NCBI RefSeq assembly: GCF_002479495.1
Contig: NZ_DLNQ01000008.1
Location: 36,900-100,899 of the forward strand
From: Brevundimonas sp. UBA7506
GTDB taxonomy: Bacteria; Pseudomonadota; Alphaproteobacteria; Caulobacterales; Caulobacteraceae
Direction: 5' to 3'
DNA: 64,000 nt
In this document: piece by piece, positions 17,362 through 24,798 of the stretch
How the letters are laid out: every line of letters starts with the position of its first letter
Position numbering within the stretch: the stretch's first letter is position 1
Notes under the pieces: generated by a model
Database searches by the model: none
Told to the model about the DNA's origin: nothing
What the model saw: the letters and a program-made list of their open reading frames with translations, nothing else
Made by a program: the position numbers and the translations under genes

Positions 17362-18498
17362 CTATTTCCACGCCTCGCCGGTGCGGCCGAGGGCCTCGCC
17401 CAGGTTATAGACGGCGATCATCGACTCCTGGCTGAAGTCCAGGCTGTCGGCCCCGTCGAAGTCCTCGGGGATGGCGGCGACGTGGAATTCCAGCCCGTTG
17501 CGGCTGGCGAAGGCCCGGTTGGCGGCGAGGGTGGCGCGAAGTTGGCCGCCCAGCACGGCGTCCAGACTGCGGGTCAGGACCGGAATGGCGGCGTCGCGGG
17601 TGACGGCGAAGCGCGGCGCGTCCTTGCCGTTGACCACGACATGCAGGCGCGCGCCCTGGAACACGCCCGACACGTCATCCCAATTCCACATGATCTGCGG
17701 CAGGGCGACGAAGGGGTTCATCACCCCGCCGTCGACGTGCATCTCTTCGAACACCGCGCCGCGCCCCTGCGAGCGGATCATGACGGGGGGAAAGGCGCCG
17801 GGAATACTGGCCGAGGCAATCAGGACGTCGCGAAACAGGGCCAGGGCCTCCGGCCCCCCGCGCTCGGCGATGGCGCCCATGTTCCAGATCACGCCGCGCT
17901 GGGCGTCCAGATCAGTGGTGGCGACCAGCAGCAGCCGGCCCTTGGCGTGCTCGGCCGCGACCTCGGCGAGCAGGGCCTCGTCGACGTTGTTCTCCACCAG
18001 CTGGCGCAGCGGCAGGCCGCTGAATACGCCCGAACCGACAAAGGCACGCAGCCCCCTGCTCTTGAGCAGGCCCGTGGCCTCTCCGCCGGTATAGGCCTCC
18101 TTCAACCGCGCATCCCAGCGCGGCCCCAGAAAGACGAAGGGCGCGGCCAGGGCCCCGGTCGACACCCCGGTCACCACCTCGAAATCCGGCCTCTGGCCGC
18201 TGGCGGTCCAGCCGTTGATCAGGCCGGCGGTGAAGGCGCCGTTGGCGCCGCCGCCCGACAGGGCGATCAGGTCGAAGTGGCCGTCCGGCCCCTTCGGCAC
18301 GCCCTCGCCCAGTTGTTGCTCGATCTTCTGGGCCGCCGCCTCATCCTCGACCGAAAAGCGGACATTGGGAAAGCCCAGGGGCGACGCGGCCTCGCGCTCG
18401 TTCAGGCCGAAATCGCTGCGCGCTCCGCTGGCGCAGGCCGACAACAGCAGACCGGCGCTCAGGACGACCGTGACCGTCCGCATCAGGCTGAAACTCAT
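17362..18498 (-). CDS. Patatin-like phospholipase lipoprotein
   Basis: A 378-residue lipoprotein. The signal peptide ends in the lipobox LSAC (Cys at about residue 21). The patatin fold shows the oxyanion loop GGGANGAF, the nucleophile elbow GVSTG, and the dyad Asp in HVDGGV. The Ser-Asp dyad hydrolyses acyl esters, so a phospholipase or esterase at the outer or inner membrane is expected. It is directly upstream of dnaG on the same strand, with 127 bases between, and is likely transcribed separately. The substrate is unknown. Confidence 0.9.
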   Translation of the reverse strand: MSFSLMRTVTVVLSAGLLLSACASGARSDFGLNEREAASPLGFPNVRFSVEDEAAAQKIEQQLGEGVPKGPDGHFDLIALSGGGANGAFTAGLINGWTASGQRPDFEVVTGVSTGALAAPFVFLGPRWDARLKEAYTGGEATGLLKSRGLRAFVGSGVFSGLPLRQLVENNVDEALLAEVAAEHAKGRLLLVATTDLDAQRGVIWNMGAIAERGGPEALALFRDVLIASASIPGAFPPVMIRSQGRGAVFEEMHVDGGVMNPFVALPQIMWNWDDVSGVFQGARLHVVVNGKDAPRFAVTRDAAIPVLTRSLDAVLGGQLRATLAANRAFASRNGLEFHVAAIPEDFDGADSLDFSQESMIAVYNLGEALGRTGEAWK

Positions 18499-18572
18499 GA
18501 GCGTCCTCCAAGGCGCGCCATCCTAGGCGCTTTCCATGACAGGAGGAAAAGCCTCTCCCCGGAAAAACCGCG

Positions 18573-18587
18573 TTAGGCTTTCATTAA
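18573..18587. promoter_or_regulatory. CtrA-like site (weak)
   Basis: TTAG, seven bases, TTAACC resembles the TTAA-N7-TTAA site bound by the cell-cycle regulator CtrA in Caulobacterales, with one mismatch. It lies 75 bases upstream of the patatin gene and 108 upstream of the small rightward gene. Confidence 0.25.
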
Positions 18588-18653
18588 CCAAGAAGGCCGC
18601 GTCGGCCTCGCTATCGTCCGAATGCGAACGAAGTCACGCGCGACAACAGACCT

Positions 18654-18670
18654 ATCCACAGCCTGTGGAT
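18654..18670. promoter_or_regulatory. 17-bp perfect palindrome with DnaA-box character
   Basis: ATCCACAG C CTGTGGAT is a perfect palindrome; extended by one or two bases it presents CTATCCACA on one strand, an 8/9 match to the DnaA box. It lies 25 bases upstream of the start at 18695. A related sequence occurs before dnaG. Confidence 0.4.
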
Positions 18671-18694
18671 TGATTTGCTTTACGGAAGCTCCCG

Positions 18695-18961
18695 ATGTTC
18701 ATCGCCATCGCCCGCCCGGCGGTGGAGCCCCGAGGCCCCGACGCCGTCGCCGTCCCCGGCTCCCCCGCCGTTCCGAACCTGACGCCCCGCGCCCTGCATG
18801 CGCGCCTGCTGGACAACGCCGCCGCGCGACGTCGCCGCGGACTGGAACGCAAGCAGGCCCGCCGGACCGACGACGCCGCCTACTGGATTTCCGCCGCGCC
18901 GATAGCGGTGCGAAAGGCCTGCGAACTGCGGCGGCATTCGACTTTCGTCGTACTGCCCTAG
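18695..18961 (+). CDS. Hypothetical protein, Arg/Ala-rich
   Basis: An 88-residue frame with the strong third-position G/C typical of genes here and a possible ribosome-binding site (GGAAG) 9 bases before the ATG. A proline-rich start is followed by a basic stretch (ARRRRGLERKQARRTD) and a segment with two Cys/Arg patches. I recognise no family. The palindrome at 18654-18670 sits where its promoter should be. A 120-codon frame on the other strand has poorer coding character. Confidence 0.5.
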   Translation: MFIAIARPAVEPRGPDAVAVPGSPAVPNLTPRALHARLLDNAAARRRRGLERKQARRTDDAAYWISAAPIAVRKACELRRHSTFVVLP

Positions 18962-19040
18962 GGCTTTTGCAACCGCTCGAATTACAGAAAAATTCAGAGA
19001 TCGGGCGCAAACCGGCGGAACGTTCCTATCCGAGTTTTCC

Positions 19041-19505
19041 ATGCCCGACGCCGATCATCCCCACGCCGCCTTTCTTCGTCCCATTCTTGAAGTGATGGCG
19101 GAACGACTGGGGGGCGCCGTCATCCTGCACGCCGCTCCCAGCGGCGAGGTCCTGGCTGTGACGGGGGGCGTGCCGGGCCTTGAGATCTGCGATCCGATCG
19201 GCGCCCGTCCCGAGGACTACGCTGACCGCTTCCAGGTCTTCGCCCAGGACGGCTCGGTCGCCCGCTTCGACGACCTGCCGGTGGTCCGCGCCATGAAATC
19301 GGGAGAGCCGATCACGGACGAGGTCTGGCTGCTGGGCGGTCAGGCAGGCCCGGTGCCGGTCTTCGTCGATTCCTATCCGCTCAAGGGCGAGGACGGCGCG
19401 GTCATCGGCGTGGTCGCCACCGCCACCGATCCCAAGCGCTGGAGCATTCGGGCTGAGCGGATGAAGCAGTCGATCTCCATTCGCGACGGCTTTATCGGCG
19501 GCTGA
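19041..19505 (+). CDS. Hypothetical protein with PAS-like fold
   Basis: A 154-residue protein. Features that recall a PAS domain are an N-terminal helix (LRPILEVMAERLGGAVILH), a central region VVRAMKSGEPITDEVWLL, and the final strands PVFVDSYPLKGEDGAVIGVVATATD, as in the PAS sensor of signalling proteins. No output domain follows, so it would be a stand-alone sensor or binding module. Its stop is three bases from the convergent glycosyltransferase-like gene. Family assignment is uncertain. Confidence 0.6.
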   Translation: MPDADHPHAAFLRPILEVMAERLGGAVILHAAPSGEVLAVTGGVPGLEICDPIGARPEDYADRFQVFAQDGSVARFDDLPVVRAMKSGEPITDEVWLLGGQAGPVPVFVDSYPLKGEDGAVIGVVATATDPKRWSIRAERMKQSISIRDGFIGG

Positions 19506-19508
19506 ACC

Positions 19509-20366
19509 CTAGCGGATGTCGGGCAGGCGCCGCTCGACCGAAGCCGCCGTCTTGCGCCGCCAACGCGTCCAGCCGCCCGGCCCCTTGGCCACGCGGTCCG
19601 GCAGGGCCTGGCTCCAGCGCGCGCGCATGGCCTCGACCAGCTCGGGACAGCGGTCGTACTGGTGCACCACAGGGCTGACGCCGCCGTTCGGATTGACGAT
19701 CAGTCCGTCCTTCAGACCGACGCCGTCCGAGGCCATGCCGATGGTGGCGACGCGGCGATAGTTGTCCTGAACCTGCGCCGGGATCAGGCCATAGCCGACC
19801 GCCAACGCCAGCGAGGCCTGATCGACGCCGAAGCCGCCGCCGACCGCCGACCGCGGAATGGCCCCGAGGGTGAGAATCAGGCGGCACAGACGCGCCGCCT
19901 CCTCGGCCGGACCGACGATGGTGCCGGCGCAGATGCAGGGCCGGTCCTCCAGCTGCTCCGCCAGAGCCTCGCCGGCGAGGGCGCGCAGATGCTTGATCTG
20001 GAAGGCGTGGTCGGCCATGCGGCCGGTTTCATACTCGACGAAGACCTCCAGCCCGGTCGGCGCCGGGGCGAAGGGCTCGCCCTGGAAGACCACATCGCGC
20101 ACGTCGGTCATCAGCACATGGCGCAGACCGGGCCGCGCGGCGATGTAGCGCTCATAGGCCGAGAAACGCGCCACCACCGGCTGCGGCGTCCATGCGTCGC
20201 TCGGCGTGACCACGACCGCTTCCACGTCATGCGCGGCCAGGAAGGCCAGCAGGGCGGGATCCTGATGCACGAACAGGGCGACCCCGCCGGAATAGACCGA
20301 CCGCAGCGAGCGCACGAAGGCCTCGACGTGCTCCACCCCATAGCCTGTGGCGTAACCCAGAACCAT
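19509..20366 (-). CDS. Putative glycosyltransferase-like protein
   Basis: A 285-residue soluble protein. Its layout recalls nucleotide-diphospho-sugar transferases: an N-terminal Rossmann-type strand-helix (MVLGYATGYGVEHVEAFVRSL), then a HVLMTDVRDVVFQ segment containing an Asp-x-x-Asp where the metal-binding DxD motif usually lies, followed by FEYETGR-like and VDQASLALAVGYG regions. The C-terminal tail is basic. The ATG at 20366 is the first canonical start; coding-like codons extend back to the carA stop, so a non-standard start is possible. It follows carA by 85 bases and may share its transcript. The acceptor is unknown. Confidence 0.6.
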   Translation of the reverse strand: MVLGYATGYGVEHVEAFVRSLRSVYSGGVALFVHQDPALLAFLAAHDVEAVVVTPSDAWTPQPVVARFSAYERYIAARPGLRHVLMTDVRDVVFQGEPFAPAPTGLEVFVEYETGRMADHAFQIKHLRALAGEALAEQLEDRPCICAGTIVGPAEEAARLCRLILTLGAIPRSAVGGGFGVDQASLALAVGYGLIPAQVQDNYRRVATIGMASDGVGLKDGLIVNPNGGVSPVVHQYDRCPELVEAMRARWSQALPDRVAKGPGGWTRWRRKTAASVERRLPDIR

Positions 20367-20451
20367 GTCCCGCGCGCCCGCCTCGCCGACGGAGACGGGC
20401 GCCGGGCGCAGAACCGCGCCCAGCCAGTTCAGATAGCGCGAACGGGCGATA

Positions 20452-21615
20452 TCAGGCGCCCTTCATCGTCTCGATGAAGCGGTTGAACAGATAAAGGCTG
20501 TCAGTGGGGCCCGACGAGGCTTCCGGGTGGTGCTGCACGCTGAACACCGGCTTGTCCTTCAGGGCGATGCCGCAGTTGGTGCCGTCGAACAGGCTGACGT
20601 GGGTCTCGACCACGGCCTCGGGCAGGCTGTCGCGGTCGACCGTGAACTCGTGGTTCATCGACACGATCTCGACCTTGCCCGTGGTCAGATCCTTGACCGG
20701 GTGGTTGGCGCCGTGGTGGCCCTGATCCATCTTCACGGTCTTGGCGCCGAGCGCGATGGCCAGCATCTGATGGCCCAGGCAGATGCCCATGACCGGCTTG
20801 CCGCTGGCGACCAGCTTCTGGATTTCCGGCACCGCGTAGACGCCGGTCGCGGCCGGGTCGCCCGGGCCGTTCGACAGGACCACGCCGTCCGGATTGCGAG
20901 CCAGGATGGCCTCGGCCGTCGTGTCGGCCGGCACCACCGTGATCTTGACGCCGGTCGAGGCCAGGGCGCGAAGGATGTTGCGCTTCACGCCGTAGTCGAT
21001 GACCACCACCGACTTGTCGCCGAGGCCCGGCTTGGCGTAGCCGGCCGGCCAGTCCCAGAGACCCTCGGTCCAGTCGAAGGCCTGGGTGGTCGAGGCGTCC
21101 TTGGCCAGGTCCAGGCCGACCAGACCCTTCCAGTCGCGCGCCTGGGCCACCAGGGCGTCCAGATCGAACTGGCCCTCGGGATTGTGGGCGATGACGGCGT
21201 GGGGGGCGCCCTTGTCGCGGATGATCTTGGTCAGGGCCCGCGTATCAATGCCGGCCAGGCCGACGACGCCGCGTGTCTTCATCCAGGCGTCCAGGCTGCC
21301 GGTGGCGCGCCAGTTGGCGGGTTCGGTCGGCACGTCGCGGAAGATGGCGCCGCGGGCCGCGCGCTCGGGCGCCCCGCCGATCTGCTCGACGTCTTCCATG
21401 TTCACGCCGACATTGCCGACGTGGGGGAAGGTGAAGGCCAGGATCTGGCTCATGTAGGAGGGGTCGGTCAGGATTTCCTGATAGCCCGTCATCGAGGTGT
21501 TGAAGACCACCTCGCCGAGGACCGAACCGACCGCGCCGACTCCAATGCCTTGCAGGATGGTGCCGTCAGCGAGCGCAAGGACGCCAGTGGCGCCGGACAG
21601 AATCTGGGTCGTCAT
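20452..21615 (-). CDS. carA: Carbamoyl-phosphate synthase, small (glutaminase) subunit
   Basis: A 387-residue class I glutamine amidotransferase subunit that releases ammonia from glutamine for CarB, feeding pyrimidine and arginine synthesis. The N-terminal domain contains [19 protein letters not shown]. The GATase domain has [15 protein letters not shown], the nucleophile Cys in GICLGHQM, and the catalytic His and Glu in VQHHPEAS. The ATG at 21615 ([11 protein letters not shown]) is the family start; an upstream ATG at 21663 adds unrelated residues. carB is about 7 kb away on the opposite strand. Confidence 0.97.
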   Translation of the reverse strand: MTTQILSGATGVLALADGTILQGIGVGAVGSVLGEVVFNTSMTGYQEILTDPSYMSQILAFTFPHVGNVGVNMEDVEQIGGAPERAARGAIFRDVPTEPANWRATGSLDAWMKTRGVVGLAGIDTRALTKIIRDKGAPHAVIAHNPEGQFDLDALVAQARDWKGLVGLDLAKDASTTQAFDWTEGLWDWPAGYAKPGLGDKSVVVIDYGVKRNILRALASTGVKITVVPADTTAEAILARNPDGVVLSNGPGDPAATGVYAVPEIQKLVASGKPVMGICLGHQMLAIALGAKTVKMDQGHHGANHPVKDLTTGKVEIVSMNHEFTVDRDSLPEAVVETHVSLFDGTNCGIALKDKPVFSVQHHPEASSGPTDSLYLFNRFIETMKGA

Positions 21616-21702
21616 GGCGCAGGCTCCTAACAATGAATACGGGCAGACAAACGGCGGCGTCACTAAAGAGATGCCGGGGCGGGGTCAACCGCCCTTGGAC
21701 CT

Positions 21703-22998
21703 TTAGACCTTCTGGGTCTTTCGCACCCAGACCCAGGCCAGGCTGGTCAGGGCGAAGAAACCGACGCTGGGCAGGATATAGCCGCCGGCCGCCGCCGCCA
21801 CCGCAAAGGCCGAGAAGACCACGCCGACCACCGCCAGGGCGCGCCATCCGGCCTTCCGGGTCAGCTTCCACAGCGTCACCGAGCACAGGGCGTAGAGGCA
21901 GAGCGTCAGCACCGAGGTGACGCCGATCAGGACGCCGAACTGCTGACCCAGCGTCGGCTGGGCGCTGGCGACGACCATGACGCTCATGACGACGCAGTTC
22001 AGGATCGGGTTGCTGAGCGGGGTCTTGCCCTTCTGCGCCCCGCCGAACCAGCGCGGCATCCAGCCGGCCTCGGCGGCCCCGCGCGAGGTCTCGCCCGCCA
22101 GCATGGTCCAGCCGGCGATGGTGCCCAGCACCTTGATCACGGCGCAGGCCGCGACCAGACCGGCCACCGACGAGCCCATCACCCGCGCCACCAGATCGGC
22201 ATAGGGGCTGGTCGAATGAACCAGGACGTCGGCCGGAATGACGCCGAAGACAGCGACGCTGGCCGCGACATAGACGATAAAGGCCAGGGCGACGCCGCCC
22301 AGCGAGGCGCGGCCCACGTCGACCGAGGGGTTCCTGACCAGGCTGGACAGGGCCGCGGCGCTTTCGACCCCCAGGAAGGCCCAGAAGATGATGGCCAGCG
22401 AGGCCGGGACGGTCTTCAGCAAGGGCTGGTCGCCGGGGCTCCACGAGGCCGCGAATGTGTCGCCGCTGAAGGCCATGGCCCCGGCGATGATGGCCAGGAC
22501 AATGGGGATCAGGCCGAGGCCCAGGGTGATGGCGCCAAAACGCGCCGCCGTCCGCGCGCCCGAGGCATAGGCCGCCGAGGTCAGCCAGATCAGGGCCAGA
22601 TTGCTGACCGCCGCCCACAAAGGCTCCTTCAGCGCCGGAATGAAGAAGGCCAGATAGCCCGTGCCCGCCACCGCCAGAGCCACATTGCCCGCCAGACAGG
22701 CGGCCCAATAGGCCAGCCCCGTCTGATAGCCGATGAACCGCCCCATGCCGCGCCGGGTGAAGTCCGACAGGCCGTCGGCATCCGGCTGCAGCCGGCCCAG
22801 ACCGCCGAACACCAGTGCCAGGGTCACGGCGCCGAGGCCGCAGATCAGCCAGCCGATGATGCTGCTGCTGCCCGTCGGCGCCAGGGTCGCGGGCAGCAGA
22901 TAGACGCCCGAACCGATCATGTTGCCGGCCACGACGAGGGCGGCGAGCGCCCAGCCGATGCGGTGCGGCGGGTCAGGCAGGATTTCCGTCTGGGTCAT
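21703..22998 (-). CDS. APC-family amino acid permease
   Basis: A 431-residue transporter with 12 predicted helices. The first unwound helix carries the substrate-binding signature GNMIGSGVYLLP, and AFLGVESAAALSSLVRNP in helix 6 is the other APC hallmark. AWVWVRK closes the last helix. The closest relatives by motif are basic amino acid or polyamine antiporters of the AdiC/PotE group. It starts nine bases after the stop of the upstream SDR gene, so the two are an operon; how they work together is not evident. Confidence 0.88.
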   Translation of the reverse strand: MTQTEILPDPPHRIGWALAALVVAGNMIGSGVYLLPATLAPTGSSSIIGWLICGLGAVTLALVFGGLGRLQPDADGLSDFTRRGMGRFIGYQTGLAYWAACLAGNVALAVAGTGYLAFFIPALKEPLWAAVSNLALIWLTSAAYASGARTAARFGAITLGLGLIPIVLAIIAGAMAFSGDTFAASWSPGDQPLLKTVPASLAIIFWAFLGVESAAALSSLVRNPSVDVGRASLGGVALAFIVYVAASVAVFGVIPADVLVHSTSPYADLVARVMGSSVAGLVAACAVIKVLGTIAGWTMLAGETSRGAAEAGWMPRWFGGAQKGKTPLSNPILNCVVMSVMVVASAQPTLGQQFGVLIGVTSVLTLCLYALCSVTLWKLTRKAGWRALAVVGVVFSAFAVAAAAGGYILPSVGFFALTSLAWVWVRKTQKV

Positions 22999-23007
22999 GC
23001 CCGCCCT

Positions 23008-23721
23008 TTACGCGGGAATCCGCGCGCCGTCCCATGCGAATACGCCGCCGCTGTACGCCGGCGTCAGACCCTCGATCACCGTCAGCAGGCTGGCCGCGGC
23101 AAACGCCGGGGAGAACAGCTGATCGGGCTTGACCCCGCGCTGGAAGGGCGCGCTCAAGGGCGTGTCCACCGTGCCCGGATGCAGACCCGCGACCACCGCC
23201 TGCGGATGGGTGCGCGCCAGTTCCACCGACAGGGTCTTGAGGATCATGTTCAACCCCGCCTTGGACGCGCGATAGCTGTGCCAGCCGCCCAGCCGGTTGT
23301 CGCCTATGGAGCCGACCCGCGCCGACAGGGCCGCGAACACCGCCCGCTGGTCGCGCGGCAGCAGGGGCAGGAAGTGACGCGCCGCCAGGGCCGGTCCCAC
23401 GGCGTTGATTCGGTAATCGCGCATCAGATGATCGGCCGACAGCTCGCGCCAGCTGCGTTCCGGCGTCTGACCCGAATGCAGCACCCCGGTCGTCACCACG
23501 ATCAGGGTCGGCGCCGGCCCCTCGGCCAGCCTTGCGGCGGCGGTGGCCAGGCCGACCTCGCCTTCCAGATCGAGAAGACCGTGCGTCACGCCGTCGATGG
23601 GGGCGACCGGCGTGCGCGACAGGCCGTGCACCACGCGGTCGCCCGCATGGCCCAGTTGCTGCGCCAGCGCCCGTCCCACGCCGCCCGACACGCCCACGAT
23701 GATCGCCGAACCCTTGATCAT
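23008..23721 (-). CDS. Short-chain dehydrogenase/reductase (CsgA-like)
   Basis: A 237-residue SDR protein. The glycine-rich motif is atypical, GVSGGVGRALAQQL, as in the C-factor/CsgA subgroup. The active site has Ser in ALSARVGSI and the YRASK form of YxxxK. The usual NNAG is replaced by a TTGVL segment. A C-terminal LHPGTVDTPL places the substrate loop. It precedes the permease gene by nine bases. The substrate is unknown. Confidence 0.85.
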   Translation of the reverse strand: MIKGSAIIVGVSGGVGRALAQQLGHAGDRVVHGLSRTPVAPIDGVTHGLLDLEGEVGLATAAARLAEGPAPTLIVVTTGVLHSGQTPERSWRELSADHLMRDYRINAVGPALAARHFLPLLPRDQRAVFAALSARVGSIGDNRLGGWHSYRASKAGLNMILKTLSVELARTHPQAVVAGLHPGTVDTPLSAPFQRGVKPDQLFSPAFAAASLLTVIEGLTPAYSGGVFAWDGARIPA

Positions 23722-23852
23722 GGCCTTCGTCCTTCCGTGTCGGGAAGAAATACGTCGCCGAGCCGCCGCTGGACCGCCCGGCGCCCTACCCTCGCCATCA
23801 GCGGGGGTCTAGGAAGCGCCCAGCCTAAACACCGCCTGACCCGGACGCTCCC

Positions 23853-24560
23853 ATGACGACCATCACCACCGTCGGCCTCGATGCCGACGACACCCTGTGG
23901 CACAACGAGACCATTTTCCGCCTCAGCCAGAAGCGGTTCGTGGACTTGCTGGCCGACCACGCCGACGAGCCTGTGATGATGGGGCGTCTGGCCGAGGTCG
24001 AGCAGCGCAACCTGCGTCTCTACGGCTATGGCGTGAAGGGCTTCACCCTGTCCATGCTGGAGACGGCCATGGAGCTGTGCGACGGCGCCGCCCCGCCGCA
24101 CATCATCCGCGAGATCCTGGCCGCCGGACGCGAGATGCTGGCCCATCCGGTCGAGACCCTGCCCGGCGTCGACGAAGTCCTGGCCGAACTGGCCGAGAAA
24201 TACCGCCTGGTCCTGATCACCAAGGGCGACCTGATGGATCAGGAACGCAAGCTGGCGGCCTCGGGTCTCGGCGACCTGTTCGCCGCCGTCGAGATCGTGT
24301 CGGAGAAGAACCGCTCCACCTATGACCGCGCCTTCGCCCTGCACGGCAGCGGCGCCGCCGAGGCGGTGATGGCCGGCAATTCCATGAAGTCCGATGTCCT
24401 GCCGGCCATCGAGGCCGGAGCCTTCGCCGCCCACATTCCCTACCACATCACCTGGGCTCACGAACTGGCCGACGCGCCCGAAGGACACCCGCGCTACGTC
24501 TCTCTCAGCCGCATCGCCGAGTTGCCCGACTGGATCGCCGCGATGGAACAATCCAGATAA
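23853..24560 (+). CDS. HAD-superfamily hydrolase
   Basis: A 235-residue HAD-like phosphatase. Motif I is DADDTLW (catalytic Asp and acid/base Asp two residues later), motif II the Thr in LVLITKGD, motif III Lys in SEKNRSTY, and motif IV a variant around AGNSMKSDVLPAIEAGA. A helical cap domain fills residues 25-95. It probably dephosphorylates a small metabolite. The gene is monocistronic; about 240 bases of structured, gene-free DNA follow it before the TonB receptor. Confidence 0.9.
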   Translation: MTTITTVGLDADDTLWHNETIFRLSQKRFVDLLADHADEPVMMGRLAEVEQRNLRLYGYGVKGFTLSMLETAMELCDGAAPPHIIREILAAGREMLAHPVETLPGVDEVLAELAEKYRLVLITKGDLMDQERKLAASGLGDLFAAVEIVSEKNRSTYDRAFALHGSGAAEAVMAGNSMKSDVLPAIEAGAFAAHIPYHITWAHELADAPEGHPRYVSLSRIAELPDWIAAMEQSR

Positions 24561-24620
24561 ATATCGACGATCTTCGAATGAAAATCGCCCATTTCACAGC
24601 ATTCAATTCAGTGAACGTCG

Positions 24621-24778
24621 TGACACCAAATATTGAGACCGAGATCGTCTCAAATGTGTCTTGCTTGCACCACTACGACCACAAGGTGTCATCTCATCCA
24701 CACTTTGACCAAACCTAGGCAGGTTTAGCCCAATTTCGGTCACAGCCGGGGGAATGTGTGACCGCTTCCGGCTTTTTT
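24621..24778 (+). promoter_or_regulatory. Structured leader with alternative hairpins before the TonB receptor
   Basis: In order: TGACACC (24621-24627) pairs with GGTGTCA (24685-24691), enclosing TTGAGAC-N7-GTCTCAA (24633-24653); then AAACC-N6-GGTTT near 24711-24726; then CGGTCACA (24737-24744) pairs with TGTGACCG (24757-24764). A competing hairpin, AGCCGG (24744-24749) with CCGGCT (24768-24773), is followed by six T. The last two stems cannot form together, which is the layout of an attenuator. It ends 20 bases before the receptor ATG. It matches no riboswitch class I know. Alternatively, the T-run hairpin simply ends upstream transcription. Confidence 0.5.
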
Positions 24779-24798
24779 GTGTCAGGTGTATTAAAGTA

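Noticed and set aside
18680..19042. A 120-codon leftward frame opposite the small gene at 18695
   Set aside because: Glycine-rich antisense frame; the rightward frame has better third-position bias.
22216..23856. A 546-codon rightward frame opposite the permease and SDR genes
   Set aside because: It spans two real leftward genes and their gap, with Arg/Gln/Gly-rich composition.
24621..24778. Cobalamin riboswitch upstream of the TonB receptor
   Set aside because: The conserved core of that element is not visible; only generic hairpins are, so I list it as an unclassified leader.
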